A stretch of 64,000 nt of DNA from Hydractinia symbiolongicarpus (taxonomy: Eukaryota > Cnidaria > Hydrozoa > Anthoathecata > Hydractiniidae). The stretch lies in assembly GCF_029227915.1 (NCBI RefSeq), contig NC_079877.1, positions 20,735,851 to 20,799,850 on the forward strand. The letters run 5' to 3'. The notes under the pieces were generated by a model that was not told the DNA's origin, made no database searches, and was given only the letters and a program-made list of their open reading frames with translations. Below are positions 23,685 to 36,800 of the stretch, one piece after another (the first letter of the stretch is position 1; the number at the start of each line of letters is the position of its first letter). The translations under genes and the position numbers were made by a program.

Positions 23685-26600
23685 CACGTGTCTGGGCAGC
23701 TTGCCATTGGTCAAGTCTTGCAGTCTCAATGGACTACAACATGCCAAGTCGTTCTCTTTGGCCCGTTGGCCTGATATAACCTTCAACTTGGCGCATAGCA
23801 TTCTGAAGCCTGTAATATGGCCTTCTACCGCCTAATAATGTCCTTACACGAAAATCACGTAGTTCCACGAGTCTGCGCATGGTGCCATTGGTCTAGTTCT
23901 CTCAGTCTCACAGGACTACAAGTTCCAAAGTCATTTTCCTTAGCGCCATGCCCTTATATCACCGTCAACTACGTGCGTAGCCTTCTAAAGGCCGTAGTAT
24001 GGCTTTTTGCGGCCTAATTAAGGCCTTACACGTGAATTACGTGGTTCCACAAGCCTGCGCATGGTATCATTGGTCTAGTCCTTTCAGTGTCAATGGACTG
24101 CAACGAGCTAAGACGTTTCCTTGGCGCCATGGCCTTATATCACCGTCAACTGGACCATGACCTGGTAGCACCTTCAACTGGTATAGCCTTCTAAAGCCTG
24201 TAATATAGCATTTTGCCGCTGAATAAAGGCCTTAAACGAAAATCACGTATTTCCACGATCCTGCTCATGGTATCATTGTTCTAGTCCTTTTGGTCTGAAA
24301 GGACTTTAACGTTGCAAGGCAGTTTCCTTGGCGTCATGGCCTTATATCACCATCAACTACGTGCATAGCCTTCTAAAAGCCGTAGTATAGGCTTTTGCAG
24401 CTTAATTAATGCCTTACACGTAAATTACGTAGTTCCACGTGTTTGGGCAGATTGCCATTGCTGTCTCCATGGACTACAACGTCCCAAGTCGTTTTCCTTG
24501 GCGCCATGTCCCTGTATCACCGTCAACTACAAGCATAGCCTTCTACAAGCCGTAGTATAGCCTTTTGCAGCCTAATTAAGGCCTTACACGTAAATTACGT
24601 GTTTCCACAAGCCTGTGCATGGTATCATTGTTCTTATTCCTTCAGTCTTAATGGACTGCAACGTGCCAAGTCGTTTTACTTGGCGCCATGGCCTTATATC
24701 ACCTTCAACTACGCGCATAGCCTTCTAAAAGACGTAATATTGTGTTTTACGACATAATTAAGGCCCTACACTTAAATTACGTGGTTAAACGTATCGGCAC
24801 AGATTGCCATGGGTCTATTCTTTGCAGTCTCAATAGACCACAACGTCACAATTCGTTTTCCTTGGCACCATGCCCCTGTATCACTGTCAACCACGTGCAT
24901 AGCCTTCTAAAAGACGTAATATGGTCTTTTACGACATATTTAAGGCCGTACACTTAAATTACGTGGATCCACGTGTCTGGACAGGCTACCATGGGTGTAG
25001 TCCTTGCTGTCTCAATGGACTACAACGTCCAAAGACAATTTTCTTGGCGCCATGCCCCTGTATCACCGTCAACTACAAGCATAGCCTTCTACAAGCCGTA
25101 GTATAGCCTTTTGCAGCCTAATTAAGGCCTTACATGTAAATTACGTGCTTCCACAAGCCTGTGCATGGTATCATTGTTCTTATTCTTTCAGTCTCAATAG
25201 ACTGCAACGTGCCAAGTCGTTTTACTTGGCGCCATGGCCTTATATCACCGTCAGCTACGTGCATAGCCTTCTAAAAGACGTAATATTATCTTTTACGACA
25301 TAATTAAGGCCCTACACTTAAATTACGTTGTTCCACGTATCCGCACAGGTTGCCATGGGTCTAGTCTATGCAGTCTCAATGGACTACATCGTACCAAGTC
25401 GGTTTCCATGGCGCCATGGCCTTATATCAACGTCAACTACGATCACAGCCTTCTAAAAGCCGTAATATGGCTTTTTGCCGCCTAATAAAAGCCTTACACG
25501 TAAATCACATATTTCCACGAGCCTGCGCAAGGTACAATTGCTCCAGTCCTTTCAATCTCAATGGACTACAACGTCCAAAGTCATTTTTCTTGACGCCAGG
25601 CGCTTATATTGCCGTCAACTACGTGCATAGCTATCTAAAATCCGTAATATGGCCTTTTGCCGCTGAATACAGTCCTCACACGAAAGTCACGTGTTTCCAG
25701 GAGACTTCGCCTGGTACCATTGGTCTAGTCCTTTTAGTCTCAAAGGACCACAACGTCCAAAGTCAGTTTCCTTGACGCCATGGCCTTATATCAATGTCAC
25801 GTACATAGATAGCCTTCTAAAAGCCGTAATATGGCTTTTTGCGTCTTAAATAAGGCCTTACACGTAAATTTCGTAGTTCCACGTGTTCACGGATATTGCC
25901 ATTGGTCTAGTCCTTGCTGTCTGAATGGACTACAACGTCCCAACTCGTTTTCGTTGGCGTCATGGCCTTATATCAACGTTAACTACGTGCGTAGCCTTCT
26001 AAGGGCCGTAGTATGGCTTTTTGCCGCCTAATAACGGCCTTACACGTGAATTACGTGGTTCCACGTGTCCGTGCAGCTTGCCATTGGTCTAGTCCTTGCC
26101 GTTTCCATGGACTACAACGTCCCAAGTCGTTTTCCTTGGCGCCATGACTTTGTATCACCGTCAACTACGTGCAAAGCTTTCTGAAAGCCGTTGTATGGGT
26201 TTTTGCGGCGTAATTAAGGCCCTACACGTAAATAACGGGGTTCCACGTGTCTGGGCAGCTTGCCATTGGTCAAGTCCTTGCAGTCTCAATGGACTACAAC
26301 ATGCCAAGTCGTTCTCTTTGGCCCGTTGGCCTGATATAACCTTCAACTTGGTACATAGCATTCTGAAGCCTGTAATATGGCCTTCTACCGCCTAATAATG
26401 GCCTTACACGAAAATCACGTAGTTCCACGAGTCTGCGCATGGTGCCATTGGTCTAGTTCTCTCAGTCTCGCAGGACTACAAGTTCCAAAGTCATTTTCCT
26501 TAGCGCCATGCCCTTATATCACCGTCAACTACGTGCGTAGCCTTCTAAAGGCCGTAGTATGGCTTTTTGCGGCCTAATTAAGGCCTTACACGTGAATTAC

Positions 26601-27312
26601 GTGGTTCCACGTGTCCGCGCAGCTTGCCATTGGTCTAGTCCGTGCAGCCTCAATGGACTACAACGTTACAAGTCGGTTTCCTTGGCGTCATGGCCTTATA
26701 TCAACGTTAACTACGTGCATTGCCTTTCAAAAGACGTAATATGGATTTTCGTGTTCTAATTAAGGCCTTACAAGTGAATTGCGTGGTTCCACGTGTGAGC
26801 GCAGCTTGCCATTGGTCTAGTCCTTGCAGTCTCAATGGACTACAACGTCCCAAGTGGTTTTCCTTGGCGCCATGCCATTGTATCACCGTCAAATGCGTGC
26901 ATAGCCTTCTACAAGCCGTAGTATCGCCTTTTGTAGCCTAATTAAGGCCTTACACGTAAATTACGTGGTTCCACAAGCCTGCGCATGGTATCATTGGTCT
27001 AGTCCTTTCAGTGTCAATGGACTGCAACGAGCCAAGACGTTTCCTTGGCGCCATGGCCTTATATCACCGTCAACTGGAACATGACCTGGTAGCACCTTCA
27101 ACTGGTCGCAAAGCCTTCTAAAGCCTGTAATATAGCATTTTGCCGCTGAATAAAGGCCTTAAACGAAAATCACGTATTTCCACGAACTCATGGTATCATT
27201 GTTCTAGTCCTTTTGGTCTGAAAGGACTATAACGTTGCAAGGCAGTTTCCTTGGCGTCATGGCCTTATATCACCATCAACTACGTGCATAGCCTTCTAAA
27301 AGCCGTAGTATA
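23685..27312 (+). repeat. 3674-bp large HOR, copy 2 (last ~45 bp replaced)
   Basis: Starts at CACGTGTCTGGGCAGC (23685), matching 20011, and follows copy 1 to about 27312, where GTATAGGCTTTTGCAGC becomes GTATAGCCTTTTGTAGCC. Both the entry and the exit points lie within ordinary monomers, as expected for unequal crossing over. By eye the two copies are about 99.9% identical over 3.6 kb. Confidence 0.92.
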
Positions 27313-27367
27313 GCCTTTTGTAGCCTAATTAAGGCCTTACACGTAAATTACGTGGTTCCACAAGCCT

Positions 27368-27838
27368 GCGCATGGTATCATTGTTCTTATTCTTTCAGTC
27401 TCAATAGACTGCAACGTGCCAAGTCGTTTTACTTGGCGCCCTGGCCTTATATCACCGTCAGCTACGTGCATAGCCTTCTAAAAGACGTAATATTATCTTT
27501 TACGACATAATTAAGGCCCTACACTTAAATTACGTTGTTCCACGTATCCGCACATGTTGCCATGGGTCTAGTCTATGCAGTCTCAATGGACTACATCGTA
27601 CCAAGTCGGTTTCCATGGCGCCATGGCCTTATATCAACGTCAACTACGATCACAGCCTTCTAAAAGCCGTAATATGGCTTTTTGCCACCTATAAAAAGCC
27701 TTACACGTAAATCACATATTTCCACGAGCCTGCGCAAGGTACCATTGCTCCAGTCCTTTCAATCTCAATGGACTACAACGTCCAAAGTCATTTTTCTTGA
27801 CGCCAGGCGCTTATATTGCCGTCAACTACGTGCATAGC
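27368..27838 (+). repeat. Partial third copy of a 3674-bp HOR segment
   Basis: About 470 bp matching 25161-25631 (offset 2207). It shares rare variants such as GTCAGCTACGTGC, GTAATATTATC and CTACATCGTACC. It is more diverged than copies 1 and 2 are from each other, for example GCGCCCTGGCC near 27437 and GCCACCTATAAAAAGCC near 27684. Confidence 0.8.
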
Positions 27839-30499
27839 CATCTAAAAGCCGTAATATGGCCTTTTGCCACTGAATAAAGGCCTTACACGACAGTCACGTG
27901 TTTCCACGAGACTTCGCATGGTACCATTGGTCTAGTCCATTTAGTCTCAAAGGAATACAACGTTCCAAGTTGGTTTCCTTGACGACATGGCCTTATATCA
28001 CAGTCAACTACATGCATAGCCTTCTAAATGCCTTAATATGGACTTTTGCGCCCTAATTGAGGCCGTACACTTAAATTACGTGGTTCCACGTGTCTGCGCA
28101 GCTTGCCATTTGTCTAGTCCTTGCAGTCTCGATGGACTTCAACGTCCCAAGTTCTTTTCCGTGGGGCTATGACCTGATATCACTTTCAACTAGGCGCATA
28201 GTCTTTTGAAGCCTGTAATATGGCCTTTTGCCGCCTAATAAAGGCCTTACACGAAAATCACATATTTCTACGAGACTGCGCATGGTACCATTGGTCTTGT
28301 CCTTGCAGTCACAATGGACTACAACGTCCCAAGTCGTTTTCCTTAACGCCATGCCCTTATATCATCGTCAATTACGCGCATAGCCTTCTACAAGGCGTAG
28401 TATGGCCTTTTGCAGCCTAATTAAGGCTTTACACGTTAATTACGTGCTTCCACAAGCCGGCGCATGGTATCCTTGGTCTAGTCCTTTCAGTCACAATAGA
28501 TCAAAACGTTCAAAGTCGTTTTCTTTGGCGTCATGGCCTTATATCACCTTCAACTACGCGCATAGCCTTTTAAAAGACGTAATATTGTGTTTTACGACAT
28601 AATTAATGCCCTACACTTAAATTACGTGGTTAAAGGTATCGGCACAGATTGCCATGGGTCCAGTCTTTGCAGTCTCAATGGAATACAACGTACCAAGTTG
28701 TCTTCCATGGCACCATTGCCTTATATCAACGTCAACTACGTGCGTAGCCTTCTAAAAGCCGTAATATGGCTTTTTGCGGACTAATTACGGTGTTACACGT
28801 GAATTACGTGGTTCCACGTGTTTATGCAGCTTGCCATTGGTCTAGTCCTTGCAGTCTCAATGGACTACATCGTCGAAAGTCGTTTTTCTCGACGCCAGGC
28901 GCTTATATTGCCGTCAACTACGTGCATAGCCATCTAAAAGCCGTAATATGGCCTTTTGCCGCTGAATAAAGGCCTTACACGTAAGTCACATATTTTTACA
29001 AGCCTGCGCATGGTACCATTGGTCTAGTTCTCTCAATCTCAAAGGACTACAACGCCAAAGTCATTTTCCTTGGCGCCATGGCCTTATATCACCATCAACT
29101 ACATGCATTGCCTTCTAAAAGCCGTAATATAGCCTTTTGCGGCGTAATTAAGGCCTATCACGTAAATTACGCAGTTCCACATGTTCGGGCAGATTGCCAT
29201 TGGTCTAGTCCTTGCTGTCTCAATGGAGTACAACGTCCCAAGTTGTTTTTCTTGTCGTCATGGCCTTATATCAACGTTAACTACGTGCATTGCCTTTCAA
29301 AAGCCGTAATATGACCTTTTGCCGCCAAATAAAGGCCTTACACGTAAATCACACATTTCCACGAGCCTGTGCATGGTACCATTGGTCTGGTCCTTTTAGT
29401 TTCAAAGTACTACAACGTTCCAAGTCGGTTTCCTTGGCGTCCTGGCCTTATATCACCGTCAACTACGTGCGTAGCCTTCTAAAAGTCATAATATGGCTTT
29501 TTGCAGCCTAATTAAAGCCTTACACGTAAATTACGTGGTTCTACAAGCCTGCGCATGGTATCATTGGTCTAGTCCTTTCAGTCCCAATGGACTGCAACGT
29601 CCCAAGTCGTTTCCTTTGGCGCCATGCCCTTTTATCATCGTTAACTACGCGCATAGCCTTCTACAAGCCTGTAATATGGCCTTTTGCCGCCGAATAAAGG
29701 CCTTACATAAAAATCACATATTTCTACGAGACTGCACATGCTACCATTGGTCTTGTCCTTTTGTCTTAAAGGACTACAACGTGCCAAGTAATTTTCTTAG
29801 GCGCTATGGCCTGATACCACCTTTAACTAGGCGCATAGCATTCTGAAGCCTGCAATATGGCTTTTTGCCGCCGAATAAAGGCCTTACACGAAAATCACAT
29901 ATTTCTACGAGACTGCGCATGGTACCATTGGTCTTGTCCCTTTTGTCTCAAAGGACTACAACGTTCAAAGTCGGTTTCCTTGACGCCGTGGCCTTATATA
30001 GCAGTAAACTACATGCATAGCTTTCTAAAAGCTGTATTATGGATATTTGCGGCCTAATTAAGGCCTTACACGTGAATCACGTAGTGCCACGTTTCCGCGC
30101 AGCTTGCCATTGGTCTAGTTCTTTCAGTCTCAAAGGACTACAACGTGCCAAGTCGTTTTCCTTGGCTCTATGGCCTGTACCACCTTCAACTAGGCGCATA
30201 GCCTTTTAAAAGCTGTTATATGGCCTTTTGCAGACTAATTAAGGCCTTACACGTGAATCACGTGATTCCACGTGTCTGCGCAGGTTGCCATTGGTCTAGT
30301 CCTTGCTGTTTCCATGGCTACAACGTCCCAAGTCCTTTTCGTTGGCGCCATGCCCTTGTATCACCGTCAACTGCGTACATAGCTTTCTAAAATCCGTTAT
30401 ATGGCTTTTTTCGGCGTAATTATGGCCTTACACGTAAATAACGAGGTTCCACGTGTGCGCGTAGCTTGCCATTGGTCTAGTCCTTGCAGTCTCAATTGA
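27839..30499 (+). repeat. Mosaic satellite zone
   Basis: About 15 monomers of all classes without a clear local period. The monomer with GCGGACTAATTACGG at 28766 recurs at 37323, and the one at 29493 recurs at 37687. No gene or unrelated insert is seen. Confidence 0.8.
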
Positions 30500-31700
30500 C
30501 TACAACGTCCCATAATGTTTTCCTTGACGCCATGCCCTTTTATCATCGTTAACTACGTGCATTGCCTTTCAAAAGCCGTAGTATGGCCTTTTGCCGCCTA
30601 ATAAAGGCCTTACACGTAAATCACATATTTCCACGAGCCTGCGCATGGTACCATTGGTCTGGTCCTTTTAGTTTCAAAGAACTACAACGTTCCAAGTCAG
30701 TTTCCTTGGCGTCCTGGCCTTATATCACCGTCAACTACGTGCGTAGCCTTCTAAAAGCCGTAGTATGGCTTTTTGCGGCCTAATTAAGGAGTTACACGTG
30801 AATTACGTGGTTCTACGTGTCTGCGCAGCTTGCCATTGGTCTTTACTTTGCTGTCTTAATAGACTACCACGTTCCAAGTTCTTTTCCGTGGAGCCATGAC
30901 CTGATATCACCTTCAACTGGGCGCATAGCCTTCTAAAGCCTGTAATATAGCATTTTGCGCCGAATAAAGGCCTTACACGTAAATTTCGTAGTTCCACGAG
31001 TTTGCGCATATTGCCATTGGTCTAGTCTTTGCTGTTTCAATGGACTACTACGTCCCAAGCCGTTTTTCTTGGCGTCATGGCCTTATATCAACGTTAACTA
31101 CGTGCATTGCCTTTCAAAAGCCGTAATATGGACTTTCGTGTTGTAGTTAAGGCCTTGCACGTAAATGACGTGGTTCCACGTGTCTGCGGAGGTTGCCATT
31201 GGTCTAGTCCTTGCTGTTTCCATGAACTAAAACGTCCCAAGTCGTTTTCCTTGGCGCCATGCCCTTGTATCACCGTCAACTACGTACATAGCGTTCTAAA
31301 AGCCGTTATATGGCTTTTTTCGGCGTAATTGAGGCCTTACACATAAATAACGTGGTTCCACGTGTTTGGACGGCTTGCCATTGGTCTAGTCCTTGCAGTC
31401 TCAATGGACTACAACATGCCAAGTCGTTTTCTTTGGCTCAATGGCCTGATATCACCTTCAACTTGACGCATAGCATTCTGAAGCCTGCAATATGGCTTTC
31501 TACCGCCTAATAAAGACCTTACACAAAAATCACGTAGTTCCACGAGTCTGCGCATGGTGCCATTGGTCTAGTTGTCTCAGTCTCAAAGAACTACAAGGTC
31601 CAAAGTCATTTTCCTTAGCGCCATGCCGTTATATCACCGTCAACTACGTGCGTAGCCTTGTAAAGGCCGTAGTATGGCTTTTTGCGGCCTAATTAAGGCC
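30500..31700 (+). repeat. 2161-bp HOR, copy 1
   Basis: Matches 32661-33861 at an offset of 2161 bp across six to seven monomers. It includes the GTTGTAGTTAAGG variant (31141 and 33302) and ATGAACTAAAACG (31222 and 33383). Edges are estimates from where the two copies stop agreeing. Confidence 0.85.
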
Positions 31701-32660
31701 TTACACGTGAATTACGTGGTTCCATGTGTCTGCGCAGCCTGCCATAGGTCTAGTCCCTGCTGTTTTAATGGACTACAACGTTCCAAGTGGTTTTCCTTGA
31801 CGCCATGCCATTGTATCACCGTCAACTGCGTGCATAGCCTTCTACAAGCCGTAGTATGGCCTTTTGTAGCCTAGTTAAGGCCTTACGCGTAAATTACGTG
31901 GTTCCACAAGCCTGCACATGGTATCATTGGTAGATTCCTTTCAGTGTCAATGGACTGCAACGCGCCAAGACGTTTCCTTGGCGCCATGGCCTTATATCAC
32001 CGTCAACTGGACCATGACCTGGTAGCACCTCCAACTAGGCGCATAGCCTTCTAATGCCTGTATTCCACGAGCCTGTGCATGGTACCATTGGTCTGGTCCT
32101 TTTAGTTTCAAAGTACTACAACGTTCCAAATCAGTTTCCTTGGCGTCCTGGCCTTATATCACCGTCAACTACGTGCGTAGCCTTCTAAAAGCCGTAATAG
32201 GCTTTTTGCGGCCTAATTAAGGAGTTACACGTGAATTACGTGGTTCTACGTGTCTTCCGCAGCTTGCCATTGGTCTTTACCTTGCTGTCTTAATAGACTA
32301 CCACGTTCCAAGTTCTTTTCCGCGGAGCCATGACCTGATATCACATTCAACTGGGCGCATAGCCTTCTAAAGCATGTAATAAAGCATTTTGCGCCGAATA
32401 AAGGCCTTAAACGAAAATCACGTATTTCCACGAGCCTGCTCATGGTATCATTGTTCTAGTCCTTTTGGTCTTAAAGGACTATAACGTTGCAAGTTCGTTT
32501 CCTTGGCGTCATTGCCTTATATCACCATCAACAACGTGCATAGCCTTCTAAAAGCCGTAATATAGCCTTTTGCGGGCCAGTTAAGACCTTACACGTGAAA
32601 TACGTGGTTCCACGTGTGCGCGCAGCTTGCCATTGGTCTAGTCCTTGCAGTCTCAATGGA
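31701..32660 (+). repeat. Spacer part of the 2161-bp HOR, with a truncated monomer
   Basis: Completes the 2161-bp unit. It carries a ~27-bp internal duplication near 32006. It also has a monomer missing about 48 bp near 32059, where GCCTGTA is joined straight to TTCCACGAGCC, deleting the ATATGG and TAATAAAGG part. Together these indels roughly explain why the period is 23 bp short of 12 monomers. The stretch 32200-32760 is close to 48840-49400. Confidence 0.8.
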
Positions 32661-33861
32661 CTACAACGTGCCAAGTTGTTTTCCTTGACGCCATGCCCTT
32701 TTATCATCGTTAACTACGTGCATTGCCTTTCAAAAGCCGTAGTATGGCCTTTTGCCGCCTAATAAAGGCCTTGCACGTAAATCACATATTACCACGAGCC
32801 TGCGCATAGTACCATTGCTCTGGTCCTTTTAGTTTCAAAGAACTACAACGTTCCAAGTCGGTTTCCTTGGCGTCCTGGCCTTATATCACCGTCAACTACG
32901 TGCGTAGCCTTCTAAAAGCCGTAGTATGGCTTTTTGCGGCCTAATTAAGGAGTTACACGTGAATTACGTGGTTCTACGTGTCTGCGCAGCTTGCCATTGG
33001 TCTTTACCTTGCTGTCTTAATAGACTACCACGTTCCAAGTTCTTTTCCGTGGAGCCATGACCTGATATCACCTTCAACTGGGCGCATAGCCTTCTAAAGA
33101 CTGTAATATAGCATTTTGCGCCGAATAAAGGCATTACACGTAAATTTCGTAGTTCCACGTGTTCGCGCATATTGCCATTGGTCTAGTCTTTGCTGTTTCA
33201 ATGGACTACTACGACCCAAGCCGTTTTTCTTGGCGTCATGGCCTTATATCAACGTTAACTACGTGCATTGCCTTTCAAAAGCCGTAATATGGACTTTCGT
33301 GTTGTAGTTAAGGCCTTGCACGTAAATGACGTGGTTCCACGTGTCTGCGGAGGTTGCCATTGGTCTAGTCCTTGCTGTTTCCATGAACTAAAACGTCCCA
33401 AGTCGTTTTCCTTGGCGCCATGCCCTTGTATCACCGTCAACTACGTACATAGCGTTCTAAAAGCCGTTATATAGCTTTTTTCGTCGTAATTAAGGCCTTA
33501 CACGTAAATAACGTGGTTCCACGTGTTTGGGCGGCTTGCCATTGGTCTAGTCCTTGCAGTCTCAATGGACTACAACATGCCAAGTCGTTTTCTTTGGCTC
33601 AATGGCCTGATATCACCTTCAACTTGACGCATAGCATTCTGAAGCCTGCAGTATGGCTTTCTACCGCCTAATAAAGACCTTACACGAAAATCACGTAGTT
33701 CCACGAGTCTGCGCATGGTGCCATTGGTCTAGTTGTCTCAGTCTCAAAGAACTACAAGGTCCAAAGTCATTTTCCTTAGCGCCATGCCCTTATATCACCG
33801 TCAACTACGTGCGTAGCCTTGTAAAGGCCGTAGTATGGCTTTTTGCGGCATAATTAAGGCC
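32661..33861 (+). repeat. 2161-bp HOR, copy 2 (partial)
   Basis: Second copy of 30500-31700. After about 33861 the sequence turns into another class A variant with GCGGCATAATTAAGG and GCCATTGGTTTAGTC. Confidence 0.85.
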
Positions 33862-36800
33862 TTACACGTAAATTACGTGATTCCACGTGTCCGCGCAGCT
33901 TGCCATTGGTTTAGTCTTTGCTGTCTCAATGGACTACTACGTCCCAAGACGTTTTTCTTGGCGTCATGGCCTTATATCAACGTTAACTACGTGAATTGGC
34001 TTTTAAAAGACGTAATGTGGATGTTCGTGTTCTAATTAAGGCCTAACACGTAAATCACGTGGTTCCACGTGTCCGCGCAGGTTGCCATTGGTCTAGTCCC
34101 TGCTGTTTCAATGGACTACGACGTGCCAAGTGGTTTTTCTTGGCGCCATGTCATTGTATCACCGTCAACTGCGTGCATAGCCTTCTACAAGCCGTAGTAT
34201 GGCCTTTTGTAGCCTAATTAAGGCCTTACACGTTAATTACGTGGTTCCACAAGCCTGCGCATGGTATCATTGGTCTAGTCCTTTCAGTGTCAATGGACTG
34301 CAACGCGCCAAGACGTGTCCTTGGCGCCATGGCCTTATATCGCCGTCAACTGGACTATGTCCTGGTAGCACCTTCAAGTAGGCGCATAGCCTTCTAAAGC
34401 CTGTAATATGGCCATTTGCCGTCGAATAAAGGCCTTACACGAAAATCACATATTTCTACGAGTCTGCACATGGTACCATTGGTCTTGTACCTTTTGTCTC
34501 AAAGGACTACAACGATCAAAGTCGGTTTCCTTGACGCCGTGGCCTTATATCACAGTCAACTACATGCATAGCTTTCTAAAAGCCGTATTATGGCTTTTTG
34601 CGGCCTAATTAAGGCTTTACACGTGAATCACGTAGTGCCACGTGTCCGCGCATCTTGCCATTGGTCTAGTTCTTTCAGTCTTAATGGACTACAACGTGCC
34701 AAGTCGTTTTCTTTGGCGCTATGGCCTGATACCACCTTCAACTAGCTGCATAGCCTTTTAAAAGCCGTTAGTTATATGGTCTTTTGCGGCCTAATTAAGG
34801 CCTTACACGTGAATTACTTGGTTCCACAAGCCTGCGCATGGTAGCATTGGTCTAGTCCTTTCAGTTACATGGGACTGTAATGTGCCAAGTCGTTTTTCTT
34901 GGCACCATGGCCTTATATCACCATCAACTACGTGCATAGATATCTAAAAGCCGTAATATGGCCTTTTGCCGCTGAATACAGTCCTTACACGAAAGTCACG
35001 TGTTTCCACGAGACTTCGCCTGGTACTATTGGTCTAGTCCTTTTAGTCTCAAAGGACTACAACGTTCAAAGTCAGTTTCCTTGACGCCATGGCCTTATAT
35101 CAATGTCACGTACATAGATAGCCTTCTAAAAGCCGTAATATGGCTTTTTGCGTCTTAAATAAGGCCTTACACGTAAATTTCGTAGTTCCACGTGTTCACG
35201 GATATTGCCATTGGTCTATTCCTTGCTGTCTGAATGGACTACAACGTCCCAACTCGTTTTCGTTGGCGTCATGGCCTTATATCAACGTTAACTACGTGCG
35301 TAGCCTTCTAAAGGCCGTAGTATGGCTTTTTGCCGCCTAATAACGGCCTTACACGTGAATTACGTGGTTCCACGTGTCCGTGCAGCTTGCCATTGGTCTA
35401 GTTCTTGCTGTTTCCATGGACTACAACGTCCCAAGTCGTTTTCCTTGGCCCGTTGGCCTGATATAACCTTCAACTACATGCATAGCTTTCTAAAAGCCGT
35501 AATATGGCTTTTTGCCGCCTAATAAAGACCTTACACGTAAATAACATATTTCCACGAATCTGCTCATGGTACCATTGCTCCAGTCCTTTCAGTCTCAATG
35601 GACTTCAACGTGCCAAGTCGTTTTATTTGGTGCCCTGGCCTTATATCACCGTCAACTACGTGCATAGCCTTCTAAAAGACGTAATATTGTCTTTTACGAC
35701 ATAATTAAGGCCCTACACTTAAATTACGTGATTCCACGTATCGGCACGGGTTGCCATGGGTCTAGTCTTTGCAGTCTCAATAGACTACAACGTACCAAGT
35801 CGTTTTCCATGTCACCATTGCCTTATATCAACGTCAACTACGAGCATAGCCTTCTGAAAGCCGTGATATGGCCTTTTGCCGCCTAATAAAGACCTTACAC
35901 GTAAATCACTTATTTCCACGAGACTGCGCATGGCACCATTGGTCTATTGCTTGCAGTCACAATGGACTACAACGTCCAAAGTCGTTTTCTTTGGCGCCAT
36001 GGCCTTTTATCACAATCAACTGCGTGCACAGCCTTCTAAAAGCCGTAATATGGCTTTTTGCCGCCTAATTAAGGCCTTACACCAAAATCACGTATTTCCA
36101 CGAGACTGCACATGGTACCATTGGTCTAGTTCTTGCAGTCACAATGAACTACAACGTACCAAGTCGTTTTCCATAGCACCATTGCCTTATATCAACGTCA
36201 ACTACGAGCATAGCCTTCTAAAAGCCGTAATATGGCCTTTTTGCCGCTTAATAAAGGCCTTACACGTAAATCACATATTTCCACGAGCCTGTGCATGCTA
36301 CCATTGGTCTAGTCCTTTTAGTCTCATAGGAGTACAACGTTCCAAGTTGGTTTCCTTGACGAAATGGCCTTATATCACAGTCAACTACATGCATAGCCTT
36401 TTTATGCCTTAATATGGACTTTTGCGGCCTAATTAAAGCTTATACGTGAATCATGTGGTTGCACGTGTCCGCGCAGCATGCCATTGGTCTAGTCCTTGCA
36501 GTCTCAATAGACTACAACGTCCCAATTCGTTTTCCTTGGCGCCATGCCCCTGTATCACCGTCAACTACAAGCATAGCCTTCTACAAGCCGTAGTATAGCC
36601 TTTTGCAGCCTAATTAAAGCCTTACACGTAAATTACGTGCTTCCACGTGTCTGCGCAGCTTGCCATTGGTCTAGTCCTTGCATTCTCAATGGACTACAAC
36701 GTCCCAAAGTCTTTTTTTTGGCGCCATGCCCCTGTATCACCGTCACCTACAAGCATAGCCTTCTACAAGCCGTAGTATAGCCTTTTGCAGCCTAATTAAG

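Noticed and set aside
35876-36412. 178-codon open frame
   Set aside because: It runs across three monomers only because of a frame-restoring 183-bp unit. The translation is again the repeat, in two different frames of the monomer, so coding is not supported.
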